From positions 1,302,001 to 1,366,000 of the forward strand of contig NZ_CP009282.1 in the NCBI RefSeq assembly GCF_000758605.1: 64,000 nt of DNA, given 5' to 3'. This document shows positions 26,390 to 36,402 of this stretch, one piece after another; within the stretch, counting starts at the first letter, position 1, and every line of letters begins with the position of its first letter. The notes under the pieces were generated by a model. The model was not told where the DNA came from and ran no database searches. It worked only from the letters and a program-made list of their open reading frames with translations. This DNA is from Paenibacillus sp. FSL R5-0912 (GTDB lineage Bacteria > Bacillota > Bacilli > Paenibacillales > Paenibacillaceae). The translations under genes were made by a program, and so were the position numbers.

Positions 26390-28089
26390 GCAGATTGATT
26401 GGTGAATATACGATCAGAAAAAAACTGTACAGCGGGTTTGGCCTAGTTCTGCTGCTCCTGATCATCGTGTCTGTCAGCAGCTACTCTTATCTCTCAGAGG
26501 TAAATAACTCTTATACTTATCTGCTGCGGAATAAATCGGAGTCGGTGCAGTTAATCAAAGATTTGCGGATCACGGTAGAGACGGAGAAGTCCAGTCTTTA
26601 CGGATATGTAATCAACGGCGATGAGGAGAGCCTGACGGCATTTACAGAAGCACAGTTGAACTTTGACAAAATATTAACACAGCTGAAGCCGCTGATCGAG
26701 GACCGGAATGATAAACAGATCATCGCAGGTCTGGATCTGCTGCAGAGCCGCTACAGCAGTACGGCCATGCAGGTGATCGACAGCAAGAAACAGAATGACA
26801 GTGCCGCCTACCTGGAGCTGATTGCCAGCCAGGCCCCAGTGTTGGAGAAATTCAGCAGTACCGCAGAGCGGTTCGTGAAGCTCCAGGAGGATGATCTGAA
26901 GGCAGCAGCCGATCAGACGTTTGATCAAGTCGCTCACATTAAGATCCTGGTCCTTACCTTGACAGCAGCTGCCCTGCTTCTCGGCGTGCTTGCCAGTATT
27001 CTGATCAGTAGAGCCATATCGAATCCGATCCGCAAGCTCCAGAAGATGGCCGCCCAGATTGCTGAAGGCGACTTAAGGAATACACTTGTTGAGATTAAGA
27101 ACAAGGACGAGATCGGCCAATTGGCGCAAGCCTTCAATAACATGGGCAACCATTTGCGGAGCTTAATTCAGGAGGTCGGCATGAATGCAGAGCAGGTGGC
27201 TGCTTCTTCTGAAGAGCTGACTGCCAGCGCTGAACAGACCGGACAAGCTACAGAGCATGTCGCGCTGATTACAGAGAAACTGGCCGAAGGTGCGCAGGTC
27301 CAGGTGAACAGCATCGAAGAGAGTGTGGCCCTTGTTCAGAAAATGGATGGTGAAGCAAAGGAAATCGCACAGGCATCTATTCATGTCAAAGACTCGGTGG
27401 ATGCAGCATTCGGGCTGGCCACAGACGGTATCGTGGCTGTAGAAACCGCTGTTGACCAGATGAATGCTGTGTCCGCGAATGTAGGAGATGTCTCACAAGT
27501 GGTCAGAGCTTTGGGTGAAAGCTCCAAAGAAATTGGCGATATTATCGCTATTATTACGGATATTGCCAATCAGACGAATCTTCTCTCCCTCAATGCAGCT
27601 ATTGAAGCCGCGAGAGCGGGGGAGCATGGCCGCGGGTTCGCTGTTGTGGCCGGTGAAGTGCGCAAGCTGGCGGAGAAGACGGCTGAATCCGGAAAGCGGG
27701 TATCCGATGTTATCCATTCGATTCAACAGGAAACGCACCGTACGATAGAGATGGTCTCCCAAGGAGAGAAGGAAGTAGTGCGCGGAATTGATGCGGTTCA
27801 AACCGCAGGGAAGTCCTTTGCAGAGATCAAGGATTCTATCCGGGCGATTAATGAACAGATTCAAGGCGTATCGGACTCTTCACAGCAAATGTCCAATGGC
27901 ACCCATGAACTGGTCATTGCTTTTGAGCAGATTAATCAGATCACCATTGCTTCCTCTGAAGGAACGCATGATGTCTCAGCTTCAGCGCAGGAGCAATTGG
28001 CCAGCGTAGAAGAAATTGCTGCCGCATCGCGTCTGTTGTCGGGACTTGCGGAAGAACTTCAGGAGAGTATATCTAAGTTTACGGTTTAA
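26386..28089 (+). CDS. Methyl-accepting chemotaxis protein (four-helix-bundle sensor)
   Basis: A 567-aa chemoreceptor. TM1 is at about 14-34, followed by a helical extracytoplasmic sensor of 4HB type (about 35-185), TM2 (about 186-208), HAMP (about 208-262, [20 protein letters not shown]) and a methyl-accepting signalling domain. The kinase-contact hairpin is [20 protein letters not shown] followed by [14 protein letters not shown]. The start overlaps the upstream binding-protein gene (ATGA). It would signal to CheA/CheW at the pole. Confidence 0.92.
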   Translation: MSRLIGEYTIRKKLYSGFGLVLLLLIIVSVSSYSYLSEVNNSYTYLLRNKSESVQLIKDLRITVETEKSSLYGYVINGDEESLTAFTEAQLNFDKILTQLKPLIEDRNDKQIIAGLDLLQSRYSSTAMQVIDSKKQNDSAAYLELIASQAPVLEKFSSTAERFVKLQEDDLKAAADQTFDQVAHIKILVLTLTAAALLLGVLASILISRAISNPIRKLQKMAAQIAEGDLRNTLVEIKNKDEIGQLAQAFNNMGNHLRSLIQEVGMNAEQVAASSEELTASAEQTGQATEHVALITEKLAEGAQVQVNSIEESVALVQKMDGEAKEIAQASIHVKDSVDAAFGLATDGIVAVETAVDQMNAVSANVGDVSQVVRALGESSKEIGDIIAIITDIANQTNLLSLNAAIEAARAGEHGRGFAVVAGEVRKLAEKTAESGKRVSDVIHSIQQETHRTIEMVSQGEKEVVRGIDAVQTAGKSFAEIKDSIRAINEQIQGVSDSSQQMSNGTHELVIAFEQINQITIASSEGTHDVSASAQEQLASVEEIAAASRLLSGLAEELQESISKFTV

Positions 28090-28119
28090 TCAATTTCGTT
28101 CATCTGCAGTTAATAGACA

Positions 28120-28166
28120 GAGGGTGTTCTTCGTGGCCATTTAACATGGCGCTGAGGACACCCTCT
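28120..28166 (+). terminator. Probable terminator
   Basis: GAGGGTGTTCT (28120-28130) pairs imperfectly with GAGGACACCCTC (28154-28165). The T-tract is weak. It follows the chemoreceptor gene. Confidence 0.5.
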
Positions 28167-28305
28167 TCGTATTCGGATTGGGAGGGCTGGGATTTTCTTT
28201 CTTTTTATTTGGTCTGATGATGTAATGGAATGGCTATAGGTGACGTATTAGCTGATGTACATTACTTGGCCAAGTAAATTCAGCCGGGAAGGGAGGGCCA
28301 TCAGG

Positions 28306-28869
28306 ATGCAAGAGCGCGCATTGCAGCCTTTGATTCACGAAAGGGTTCGAGGAAATATGGAGACAGAATTGCAGTTCGCTGCGATCTTTGAAACCTACTA
28401 TAAACGGATATTCAATTATATTGCCTACCGGGTGAGCTGCCGTTACACCGCCGAAGACCTGGCCAGCCAGGTGTTCGAGAAGACACTGTCCAAGCTATCC
28501 GGTTACTCCATGGAGAAGGCGCCGCTGGAAGTGTGGCTGTTCGCCATTGCCCGAAATGTAGTGAATGACTATTACAGAAGCCGGGCCAGGCACCGTTTCT
28601 TCTCGCTGGATACCCTCCGGGAGCTGGTATCGGGCAAAAAAGAGCCTGAGGCGCTGATCTTGGACAGCGAGCGGAGTGACAGGCTGAACCGGGCGCTGGA
28701 TACACTCAGCGCGAAGGAACGGAACATTATCGCCCTTAAATTCGGGGCAGATCTGAAGAATACAGAAATTGCACGGGTTACAGGAATATCAGAGAGCAAC
28801 GTCGGGGTTATCCTCTACCGGAGTATGAGGAAGCTGAAATCTGAGATTAGGAGCGTGGAGGGATTATGA
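28306..28869 (+). CDS. Sigma-70 family (ECF-like) RNA polymerase sigma factor
   Basis: A 187-aa sigma factor. Region 2 is at about 25-95 (ETYYKRIFNYIAYRVSCRYT, then AEDLASQVFEKTL and VWLFAIARNVVNDYYRSR). Region 4 is at about 125-182 (LDTLSAKERNIIALKFGADL and the helix-turn-helix VTGISESNVGVILYRSMRKL). The ATG at 28306 has GGGAGGG upstream; an earlier in-frame start at 28255 lacks one. It is coupled by ATGA overlap to a membrane protein that is its likely anti-sigma. Confidence 0.88.
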   Translation: MQERALQPLIHERVRGNMETELQFAAIFETYYKRIFNYIAYRVSCRYTAEDLASQVFEKTLSKLSGYSMEKAPLEVWLFAIARNVVNDYYRSRARHRFFSLDTLRELVSGKKEPEALILDSERSDRLNRALDTLSAKERNIIALKFGADLKNTEIARVTGISESNVGVILYRSMRKLKSEIRSVEGL

Positions 28870-29831
28870 ACAACAAGTATATGTGGCAGAAGTTCTCCAT
28901 GGATATTGACGCCAGGTCCGGGAATCCGGCATCCGGTGCAGAGAAGGATGCTGCGGAATATCTGGAGCTCCTGGAGCTGGGAGAAGTTCTGGCCCGGCAG
29001 GATTTCAGCCAGGGCTCGAACAAGGCGGCGGTCCTCCTCCAAGCCAGAAACCGTGTCTTAACAGAACAGGAGGAACCAAAGATGAGCATTAGACAACGGA
29101 TCAAACGGCCGGCCATGATCGTGGCTTCCCTGCTGGCAGCAGGCATAGTGAGTATTTCCTTCGTCAGGCCTTCTTTTGCACAGGAGATGCTTGTCCGGGC
29201 GTTGAATACCATCAATCTCGGCCACATTATTGCGAGTGAAATGGATCCGAATTACAAGCCGGAGTTCCCGGAAGCGTGGAAAGGCAAAATGTTTGATAAA
29301 GACGGCCATCCGATCACTTCATTTAATCATAAGCTTGGCACAGTCTTTAATGCTGAGGGTGAACGTATAGTGAATTTTGACGGAGACAAACTCATTACCC
29401 AGAGTGAGCAGGAGAAGCTGGATAAGGAACAGGCGGCGCGCATCTTTGCCGTCAAGGATCCTGCGGAGCTGGATAAATACGCTCTCTTCAGAGTGAAGCT
29501 GCCGGAATATCTGCCTGAGGGCTTCGCCTTTGACCATGGAGAATTCTACAAGGGCGAGGAAGGGGTCAATGGACAGGTTGTTGAATTGTTCTTCACTAGT
29601 GAGCAGACCGGCAAACGGATCTGGATGCAGCTGCGCTTATCTAATAAGGACAACGCCTATGAGATGTCGACGAGCGGCAAGATGGAGCAGGTGGAGCTCA
29701 ATGGAGTCGATGCCGTCATGATGAACGAACGGACCTTGGACTGGGAAGCGAACGGAGTATTGTATGACCTCAGCACCCATGGTCTCGACCGGGCCGAGGT
29801 GCTGAAGATCGCCGAATCGATCCGCTGGTAA
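28866..29831 (+). CDS. Membrane anti-sigma-like protein with C-terminal DUF4367-like domain
   Basis: A 321-aa protein with a cytoplasmic N-terminus of about 80 residues, one transmembrane helix (about 83-103) and an outer region whose C-terminal 110 residues resemble DUF4367 (LPEYLPEGFAFDHGEFYK; VELNGVDAVMMNERTLDWEA). This arrangement after a coupled sigma gene fits an anti-sigma factor with an extracytoplasmic sensing domain. The anti-sigma role is inferred. Confidence 0.7.
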   Translation: MNNKYMWQKFSMDIDARSGNPASGAEKDAAEYLELLELGEVLARQDFSQGSNKAAVLLQARNRVLTEQEEPKMSIRQRIKRPAMIVASLLAAGIVSISFVRPSFAQEMLVRALNTINLGHIIASEMDPNYKPEFPEAWKGKMFDKDGHPITSFNHKLGTVFNAEGERIVNFDGDKLITQSEQEKLDKEQAARIFAVKDPAELDKYALFRVKLPEYLPEGFAFDHGEFYKGEEGVNGQVVELFFTSEQTGKRIWMQLRLSNKDNAYEMSTSGKMEQVELNGVDAVMMNERTLDWEANGVLYDLSTHGLDRAEVLKIAESIRW

Positions 29832-29863
29832 CCGGATAGCAACCGGGACAGATGGTGAACCGC

Positions 29864-29914
29864 AAACAACAGGCAATGATCCCTGAACGGGGGTTCACAG
29901 CCTGTTGTTTTTGT
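29864..29914. terminator. Bidirectional terminator
   Basis: AAACAACAGGC (29864-29874) pairs with GCCTGTTGTTT (29900-29910), then TTGTT. It lies between the convergent anti-sigma and chemoreceptor genes. Confidence 0.8.
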
Positions 29915-29935
29915 TATATGGGCATGCGGTGAAGG

Positions 29936-31999
29936 TTACTCCACCTTGAAATTTGCTGCAGAATCGGCGAGGGTCTTGGTTAACTGATCGATAGTTTCGA
30001 CCATATCCGCAAGCCGCTGTACGGTAGAGGATTGTTCATGCATGGTAGCTGTAACTTCCTCAACCGAAGCTGAGATTTCTTCTCCTGAAGCGGACAGGCT
30101 TTGGGCGGATTCCATGACTTCATCTTTGTCATTTTGCAAATAGGAAATTTCATCTGCCATGGTTTTGATCTGGGCAGTTATTTCTGTGATTTTCTTCAGA
30201 ATGGTTTTGAATGAATCCTGGGTATGCCCCACGAGTTCATCCTGTTTATTGGAAATTTGGTTAATGGCTGCGACACAACTATTATTTTCAGTTACATATG
30301 CAAGATTCTGTTGGATGATCGCATAGATTTCATTCGATTGTCTGGAGCTTTGCTCCGCCAGCTTACGGATTTCGGAGGCTACGACTGCAAATCCTCTGCC
30401 GTGTTCCCCTGCCCGTGCAGCTTCAATAGATGCATTCAGCGCCAGCAGATTGGTCTGACTTGCAATTTGGCTAATCGCATTTGTAATTTGGCTGATGCTG
30501 CTGGAGCTCTCCTGAAGCTTCAAGGTAATTTCTGAAATTTTATGAACTTCCTCTTCATTCTTTACGTTGATTTCAATTAATTGTTCAACCACTTGTGTGC
30601 TTGTATGGAAGACTCCGACGATTTCTTCTGCTCTTGTCCGGACCAGCTGGGCATTGAGATTCATTGCAGCGAATTTCTCGCCAAACCCATGAAATTTTTG
30701 GACAATAGTATCGGTATCTTCGGACTGGGATTCCATAGCCTGGGCGATCCCCATGGAAGTGACTGAGGTTTCATTAATGGACCGGGAGGTTTGCTTCGAT
30801 GTTTCGTCCAGTTCATTTGTACTGCTATGAAGAATGGCGATAGAATCGTTCATGCTGCTGATCAGAGCTTTATTTTGCCGGGCCATATGGTTGAAGCTGT
30901 CAGCCAATTCCCTGAACTCATTGTCATAGCGGCCTTCGGCTTCAACGGTCAAATCCCCGGTAGCTAATTGTGTGAACAGGCTGGTCAATTTGACAATGGG
31001 ATTGGCGATCGAACGGGATAACAGCAGACCGAACCCGACGGCTATAAGAAGCGCCACAGTCGTAACGATCAGCAGCTTGTTAAACATGTCCTGCACAGGG
31101 CGCTTAATGTCATTATAAGGATCTGACACCGATACCGTGAGGTCAACACCCGGTATTTTACTGATTCTTATATAATCATCACCTATCGTGGTGGTTTGGG
31201 TTTTTATCTCTGTAGTAGCACGGTCAGCTAGAAAAGCTTTGATCTCCGGAGTGTTTCCAAGGCTTTGCCCTTTCTTCGACGGATCGGCTGAGTTGTAGAG
31301 GATGGTTCCGCCACGGCTGACAATCTGGACGAAGCCTTCCTGATTGATATTAATGCCGCCTAATTCGTCCAGAAAAAGATTGCTGTCTATGGTGAAGACG
31401 AAGAGGCCAAGCAGCTTGCCGCTTTGATCTTTGATGGGCTGGGCAAATGGGATAACTAATGTACCGTTTGATCTAGACACAATGGCATCAGCGATATAGG
31501 GAGCGCCTTTCAGACCTTCTATGAAATATTCGCGGTCCGACCGGGATTGGCCATGACTATCCGCATTGGTTCCCGCCACGATAGTCCCCTTTAAATCCAG
31601 CACGAGCATAGAGTCTGTACCTACGCTACCCTTCATGCTGTTTTGCAGAATTTTATTGGCTTTGCTGTAGTACGGATTTTTTGACGAGTAGAACTCCTGG
31701 TCTGAGAGTGTGCCTTCTGCTCTAAGCTTCAGAAGCTCCTTGAAAGTATCGTGTACTGAAATTACGTAAGACGCCTCTTGCTTAAATTTCATCGAATTCC
31801 AGAGTCCTTCACCGATCCGGTCCGCATTGGCATTGATTTCATCTTTGCTTTTTTTCACTAATAAATCGGACGATACCCAATATATCGTAACGGAAGTGGC
31901 CAGCAGTACTGCAGCAACAAGCAAGCTCATTAAGAGAGGCAGCTTAACCTTTAATGAAATCGTGTTAAATTTTTGGGTGAATCTACTAATGTTCTTCAT
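29936..31999 (-). CDS. Methyl-accepting chemotaxis protein with Cache-type sensor
   Basis: A 687-aa chemoreceptor. TM1 is at about 20-42 and a large extracytoplasmic double-Cache domain at about 45-305 ([20 protein letters not shown], then [20 protein letters not shown]). TM2 is at about 310-332, HAMP at about 332-385, and the signalling domain carries [20 protein letters not shown] and [14 protein letters not shown]. The amino-acid-binding dCache_1AA signature (YxxxxRxWY) is not present, so the ligand is unknown. AAGGAG precedes the ATG. Confidence 0.92.
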   Translation of the reverse strand: MKNISRFTQKFNTISLKVKLPLLMSLLVAAVLLATSVTIYWVSSDLLVKKSKDEINANADRIGEGLWNSMKFKQEASYVISVHDTFKELLKLRAEGTLSDQEFYSSKNPYYSKANKILQNSMKGSVGTDSMLVLDLKGTIVAGTNADSHGQSRSDREYFIEGLKGAPYIADAIVSRSNGTLVIPFAQPIKDQSGKLLGLFVFTIDSNLFLDELGGININQEGFVQIVSRGGTILYNSADPSKKGQSLGNTPEIKAFLADRATTEIKTQTTTIGDDYIRISKIPGVDLTVSVSDPYNDIKRPVQDMFNKLLIVTTVALLIAVGFGLLLSRSIANPIVKLTSLFTQLATGDLTVEAEGRYDNEFRELADSFNHMARQNKALISSMNDSIAILHSSTNELDETSKQTSRSINETSVTSMGIAQAMESQSEDTDTIVQKFHGFGEKFAAMNLNAQLVRTRAEEIVGVFHTSTQVVEQLIEINVKNEEEVHKISEITLKLQESSSSISQITNAISQIASQTNLLALNASIEAARAGEHGRGFAVVASEIRKLAEQSSRQSNEIYAIIQQNLAYVTENNSCVAAINQISNKQDELVGHTQDSFKTILKKITEITAQIKTMADEISYLQNDKDEVMESAQSLSASGEEISASVEEVTATMHEQSSTVQRLADMVETIDQLTKTLADSAANFKVE

Positions 32000-32274
32000 C
32001 TGATCCAGTCTCCTTCAATGTATATATGTCTATGAAAAATTAGGCGTTCTACGCGACCTATCCTAGGGATGACTTATTTATAACAAGCAGTTATAGAGAA
32101 TTTGTGATCTAAAAATATAAAATTGTGAAAACATATGAAACAGTCGTAGCCGGTGCTTTTTTCTTTTCACTGGTCCAAGTCTTACGCTTGTCATGCCCGT
32201 CTGCATAATGCGGCCAAGTTCCTCATAGACATGTACTAATCAATGCATTCAAAACAGGTTAAGGGGATGATGTC

Positions 32275-33357
32275 ATGCGCCGGATAACATGGGTACTCGC
32301 GATCATTATGAGCGTGGCCTTAGTATTGACGGGGTGCGGGAAGAAGGATGCCGCCTCTGTGGTCAAGGATTTGAATAGTGTGTCTGACAAGCTGGAGAGC
32401 AAGCAGGGAGCTTATCAAGGCTCAGGCACGATGACCTTGTACACCGGGGAGCAGCCGCAGGAATACAAAGTGGAAGTGTGGTACAAGAATCCGTCCTACT
32501 ACCGGATCAGCCTGTCTAATGTCCAGAAGGATGTGAAGCAGATTGTGCTGCGCAATGATGAGGGCGTATTCGTACTGACACCAAGCCTCGGCAAAAGCTT
32601 CCGCTTCCAGAGCGACTGGCCGGACAGCCAGGGACAGGTATATCTGTACCAGACGCTGCTCAAGGGAATTGTCTCTGACAACAACCGCCAGTTCGTAGAG
32701 GACGGGGACAATTATGTGTTTGAGGTAGCCGCAAATTATCAGAGCAGTGCGCTGGTCCGCCAGAAGATCTGGCTCGCCAAAAAGACTTATGAACCCAAGC
32801 AGGTTCAGGTATCGGATTCCGAAGCCAAGGTTGTCGTTAACGTGACCTTCGACAGCTTCAAGTTTGATCCGGAATTCGCCGCAGATTCTTTTGATATGCA
32901 AAAGAATATGGCCACGGGCTCACCTTCAGAGAGCACTGTAGCTGAAGTGGATGAGAACGGAAATCCGGTAGTGGCGGAAGACGGGGAACAGGCCGGCCAG
33001 CCGGTTACGGCAGAACTGGGTGACTTCGGAATCATCGAGCCGGATTATGTTCCGGCAGGCGTGAAGCTGAAGGATACGAACAAAATCGAAGGCAGCAAGG
33101 ATCATGCGGTGCTTATCCGCTATGACGGTATCTACCAGTACACCATTATGGAAGCCCGTCCGCTGGACCGTGCGGTATCGCTGGCTCCAGGTAGTGTGAT
33201 CGATCTCGGGTTCACCTGGGGACTTCTCAGCGGAGACGAGCAGCAGACATTGACCTGGATGAATGAGGGCGTCGAATACCGGATCACGAGCGATAATCTG
33301 CCAGTTACGGAAATGATGCAAATAGCCGCTTCTATGGAGGAACAATCGGGTAAATAA
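32275..33357 (+). CDS. ydcC: YdcC-like lipoprotein (LolA-like fold)
   Basis: A 360-aa lipoprotein with lipobox LTGC (Cys21) and a LolA/LolB-like outer-surface domain (KQIVLRNDEGVFVLTPSLGK; VWYKNPSYYRISLSN). A linker near residues 215-245 leads to a C-terminal domain (about 250-358, DFGIIEPDYVPAGVKL). Position immediately before alr-ndoAI-ndoA is the same as ydcC in B. subtilis, a sporulation-linked lipoprotein related to clostridial GerS. The function in germination or sporulation is inferred from that homology. Confidence 0.8.
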   Translation: MRRITWVLAIIMSVALVLTGCGKKDAASVVKDLNSVSDKLESKQGAYQGSGTMTLYTGEQPQEYKVEVWYKNPSYYRISLSNVQKDVKQIVLRNDEGVFVLTPSLGKSFRFQSDWPDSQGQVYLYQTLLKGIVSDNNRQFVEDGDNYVFEVAANYQSSALVRQKIWLAKKTYEPKQVQVSDSEAKVVVNVTFDSFKFDPEFAADSFDMQKNMATGSPSESTVAEVDENGNPVVAEDGEQAGQPVTAELGDFGIIEPDYVPAGVKLKDTNKIEGSKDHAVLIRYDGIYQYTIMEARPLDRAVSLAPGSVIDLGFTWGLLSGDEQQTLTWMNEGVEYRITSDNLPVTEMMQIAASMEEQSGK

Positions 33358-33368
33358 AGTTCAGTAGG

Positions 33369-33420
33369 CGGATACTGCGCAATGTGGGAATTATTCCTCT
33401 ACACGCAGTGTCCGTTTTTT
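33369..33420 (+). terminator. Rho-independent terminator
   Basis: CGGATACTGCG (33369-33379) pairs with CGCAGTGTCCG (33404-33414), followed by six T. It ends ydcC, so alr has its own promoter. Confidence 0.8.
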
Positions 33421-33537
33421 GCTAGTTCTGCTTACATTGACAGCGGCCTTCCCGAGCATTACCATTGCAGTAAGACCCCAAGTTCTATGTGATTTCGGCG
33501 TAGATGTTTTACTACAATGTAAGAAGGTGAACCTGAA

Positions 33538-34719
33538 GTGCAAGCAAGCTATCGACCGACAGTAGCCGAGATCAATCTGGATGATTTGCGTGCCAATTAT
33601 GAGGCTTTCCGGGCGGCACTGCTGCCGGAGACCAAATTCATGGGATGCGTCAAAGGAAATGCGTACGGACACGGTGCCGTGGAAGTGACCCGGGAGCTGG
33701 AACGACTTGGAGCGGATTATGTTAGTGTCGCCTTTTTGGATGAGGCATTGGAGCTGCGTCAGGCGGGAATACTACTTCCTATTCTGGTGCTGGGCTACAC
33801 CTCCCCGGAAGGAATAGCCGTTGCCTGGAAGAATAACGTTACCGTAACACTGTTCACACCGGAAGTACTGGAAGCTGTTAGAGCGCTTCCTGTAGAGAAG
33901 GAGCACCGGCTGAAGGTGCACATCAAGATTGACAGCGGGATGGGCAGGCTGGGATTATTGCCGGCCGATGCACCTGCTTTCATTGCTGAAGTGCATTCAG
34001 TAGCGCAGGCGGAGCTGGAGGGCATGTTTACTCATTTTGCTAAGGCAGACGAACAGAACAAAAGCTATACACTGATGCAGCACCGACGTTTCATGAGCGT
34101 GGCGGAAACGCTTCGGGATATGGATATTAAGATCCCGATCATACATACGGGCAATAGCGCTACGGCCATTGATACACCTCTCTTATCCAGCAACATGGTG
34201 CGTGTAGGCATAAGCTTGTACGGATTCTATCCTTCAAGTGAGGTGAACCGTGAGCTGGTGGCTTTACACCCGGTAATGACGCTGAAGACGCAGGCTGTCT
34301 ATATCAAGACCCTGCCGCCTGACTCAGGCATCAGCTACGGCACCCGGTATTTCACGGACAGCGATGAGGTTATCGCTACGCTTCCCGTGGGATACGCTGA
34401 CGGATATTCCCGCATGCTAACGGGCAAAGCGGAGGTGCTAATACGCGGACGCCGCGTTCCTGTCGTCGGAACCATCTGCATGGACCAGTGTATGGTATCA
34501 CTCAAATCTTTCGCTGAAGAAGCGGAACAAATCAAAGCTGGCGAAGAGGTTGTACTCATCGGCCGCCAGGGAGCTGTGTCGATCACGGCAGACGAACTGG
34601 CGCTCCATCTTGGGACGATTCACTACGAAGTCATCTGTATGCTGGCTCACCGGGTGCCCCGCGTATATGTACGCGAAGGCATGTTACCCAACCTCGTGAA
34701 TCCCTTGCTGCAGACTTGA
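33538..34719 (+). CDS. alr: Alanine racemase
   Basis: A 393-aa PLP-dependent fold-III enzyme that interconverts L- and D-alanine for peptidoglycan. The PLP lysine is Lys39 in VKGNAYGHG (a Gly replaces the usual Ala of KANAYGHG). The second catalytic base, Tyr, is in GISYGTRY near residue 266, and the substrate carboxylate region has GTICMDQCMV. A GTG start has AAGGTG upstream. The order ydcC-alr-ndoAI-ndoA is conserved with B. subtilis. Confidence 0.95.
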   Translation: MQASYRPTVAEINLDDLRANYEAFRAALLPETKFMGCVKGNAYGHGAVEVTRELERLGADYVSVAFLDEALELRQAGILLPILVLGYTSPEGIAVAWKNNVTVTLFTPEVLEAVRALPVEKEHRLKVHIKIDSGMGRLGLLPADAPAFIAEVHSVAQAELEGMFTHFAKADEQNKSYTLMQHRRFMSVAETLRDMDIKIPIIHTGNSATAIDTPLLSSNMVRVGISLYGFYPSSEVNRELVALHPVMTLKTQAVYIKTLPPDSGISYGTRYFTDSDEVIATLPVGYADGYSRMLTGKAEVLIRGRRVPVVGTICMDQCMVSLKSFAEEAEQIKAGEEVVLIGRQGAVSITADELALHLGTIHYEVICMLAHRVPRVYVREGMLPNLVNPLLQT

Positions 34720-34929
34720 AGCCCTGACCAGAGACCTTATCCAGGAATTGAAAATAAGGACTACCCGTATAGAGCATGTGACTTATAGTCTATACGAACC
34801 GCCATTTCTAGTTTATAATGGGATGCAGCATACTTGATATACTGGCGGCATATATTCCTTGTATAAAATTCCTTGTATATTGTAACACTGGAACACAAGG
34901 GCAGAAGGTTTGTGGGGGTGGAAGAGAAG

Positions 34930-35211
34930 GTGGCCAATTTGCAGAACACCAAAAGAATCATGATCAGCTTGCCCGATCATCTCTTGCAGGAAGTGGATGG
35001 GATCGTTCAATTGGAGAACTCTAACCGTAGTGAATTGATCAGGCAGGCCATGAAGCTGTACTTGACTGAACGGAGGAAACGTACCATCCGGGAGTCGATG
35101 CAGCGGGGATACATGGAAATGGCTAAGATTAATTTGACCATGGCAAGCGAGGCCTTTCTCGCAGAGGAAGATGCAGACAGTACTCTTGGCCGCTTAGTAA
35201 GCGGGGTGTAA
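34930..35211 (+). CDS. ndoAI: Antitoxin EndoAI (ribbon-helix-helix, MazE-type)
   Basis: A 93-aa ribbon-helix-helix antitoxin (KRIMISLPDHLLQEVDGIV; NSNRSELIRQAMKLYL) with a C-terminal toxin-binding tail, RGYMEMAKINLTMASEAF, closely resembling B. subtilis EndoAI. GTG at 34930 gives the usual 93 residues. GTG 34918 (AGAAGG 9 bases upstream) and TTG 34939 are alternatives. It neutralises EndoA and probably represses its own operon. The toxin gene starts 3 bp after its stop. Confidence 0.9.
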   Translation: MANLQNTKRIMISLPDHLLQEVDGIVQLENSNRSELIRQAMKLYLTERRKRTIRESMQRGYMEMAKINLTMASEAFLAEEDADSTLGRLVSGV

Positions 35212-35214
35212 ATA

Positions 35215-35565
35215 TTGATTGTTAAACGCGGCGACGTTTTTTTTGCCGACCTTTCACCGGTCGTGGGTTCAGAGCAAGGCGGAGTTAGGCCGGTACTGGT
35301 CATTCAGAACGACATTGGCAATCGCTTCAGCCCGACTGTAATTGTGGCAGCTATCACTGCCCAGATCCAGAAGGCCAAACTGCCGACGCATGTGGAGATT
35401 GATGCGGCTGCCCATGGCTTTGACCGGGATTCCGTTATATTGCTGGAGCAGGTTCGGACCATTGACAAACAACGCTTAACCGATAAGATCACCCACTTGG
35501 ACGATGAGACCATGAAGCTGGTGGATGATTCGCTGCAAATCAGCCTGGGTCTGATTGACTTCTGA
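35215..35565 (+). CDS. ndoA: Endoribonuclease toxin EndoA (MazF/PemK family)
   Basis: A 116-aa MazF toxin almost superimposable on B. subtilis EndoA ([50 protein letters not shown]). It cleaves mRNA at a short specific sequence (UACAU in B. subtilis) and is held inactive by EndoAI. It begins with TTG, as MIVKRGD in relatives. The active-site Arg ([11 protein letters not shown]) and Thr ([10 protein letters not shown]) regions are intact. Confidence 0.95.
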   Translation: MIVKRGDVFFADLSPVVGSEQGGVRPVLVIQNDIGNRFSPTVIVAAITAQIQKAKLPTHVEIDAAAHGFDRDSVILLEQVRTIDKQRLTDKITHLDDETMKLVDDSLQISLGLIDF

Positions 35566-35599
35566 ACCATATAGGGCTATGACATCAATAATTGTACTA

Positions 35600-35636
35600 A
35601 AAGGCATGCCGGAGATGTATCCGGTATGCCTTTTTT
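35600..35636 (+). terminator. Rho-independent terminator of the ndoAI-ndoA operon
   Basis: AAAGGCATGCCGG (35600-35612) pairs with CCGGTATGCCTTT (35621-35633), within a run of six T. Confidence 0.88.
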
Positions 35637-35762
35637 ACAAGGATAAATACGTTCGGAGTTCACGGAAAGTAGCTGCGTAATCATCGAAGATAATGTCCCG
35701 CTGTGTGGGTTATTGGATAGTCTCACCGGGTGTTGTGCTAGGGCTTGACCTTATGTTATAAT

Positions 35763-35782
35763 TAGACCGGTCAGTCGGTCTA
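35763..35782. promoter_or_regulatory. TetR operator 1 (autoregulatory)
   Basis: TAGACCGGTCAGTCGGTCTA is a 20-bp near-perfect palindrome immediately after a TATAAT -10 (35757-35762), with TTGTGC about 18 bases upstream as a possible -35. The TetR coding region begins within 15 bp, so binding would block its own transcription. The same sequence recurs before the MFS gene. Confidence 0.8.
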
Positions 35783-35796
35783 TAGGGGGGATACAT

Positions 35797-36402
35797 ATCA
35801 AAGGACGCTCGGATGGAGAAGAAACCAAGAACCGCATTCTGCAGAATGCTTCACATTTGTTCGCACACAAGGGTTATGGTGCGGTAAGTATGAATGAAGT
35901 CTGCTTAGCTGCGAAGGTCAGCAAGGGTAGCCTGTATCACCATTTTCCCAGCAAGGATGAACTGTTCTTGTATGTGGTGGAGGATGATACCCAGAAGTGG
36001 CTCTGTGAGTGGGAGGAGCTGCGGAGCAAGATCAGCGGGACGGAAGCCAGGCTGTTCGCGCTGGGAGACCATTACGCGAATGACTTCCAGAATCCGCTGA
36101 TTCATGCGCTGGAGGAATACGCCAGATCCCGTACGCTTACCGATGATATCCGCCAGCGGCTCTCGCAGATCTACGAATCTGCATCACAGGCCTGCCGTGA
36201 CCTGCTTCAGGAGGGTATGGATTCCGGATATCTGATTCCAGGCAATCTGGACAACTATGTGACCATCGTCAGCGGCATGCTGGAAGGGATCGGCAGGGTC
36301 AGCGAGATTACAGCACTCGCCAAGGGGCCTGAGGATATCAGGGAATATTACCGCGGGGCCATTCAGCTGTTGCTTCAAGGACTGCGTACCCGGGAGAGCT
36401 GA
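35797..36402 (+). CDS. TetR family transcriptional regulator, probable ATC start
   Basis: A 201-aa regulator. The TetR helix-turn-helix occupies about residues 10-57 (ETKNRILQNASHLFAHKGYG, then AVSMNEVCLAAKVSKGSLYH and HFPSKDELF). The C-terminal domain is unclassified. The frame up to the AGGGGGG ribosome-like sequence (35784-35790) has no ATG, GTG or TTG that keeps helix 1. ATC at 35797 is 6 bases from that site and yields IKGRSDGEETKNRIL, the usual family N-terminus. The nearby ATG at 35813 is in a different, non-TetR frame. It probably represses itself and the MFS gene downstream. Confidence 0.8.
   Translation: MKGRSDGEETKNRILQNASHLFAHKGYGAVSMNEVCLAAKVSKGSLYHHFPSKDELFLYVVEDDTQKWLCEWEELRSKISGTEARLFALGDHYANDFQNPLIHALEEYARSRTLTDDIRQRLSQIYESASQACRDLLQEGMDSGYLIPGNLDNYVTIVSGMLEGIGRVSEITALAKGPEDIREYYRGAIQLLLQGLRTRES

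Noticed and set aside
29936..31999. Amino-acid chemoreceptor (dCache_1AA)
   Set aside because: The YxxxxRxWYxxA signature is absent. Only a general Cache-type sensor is supported.
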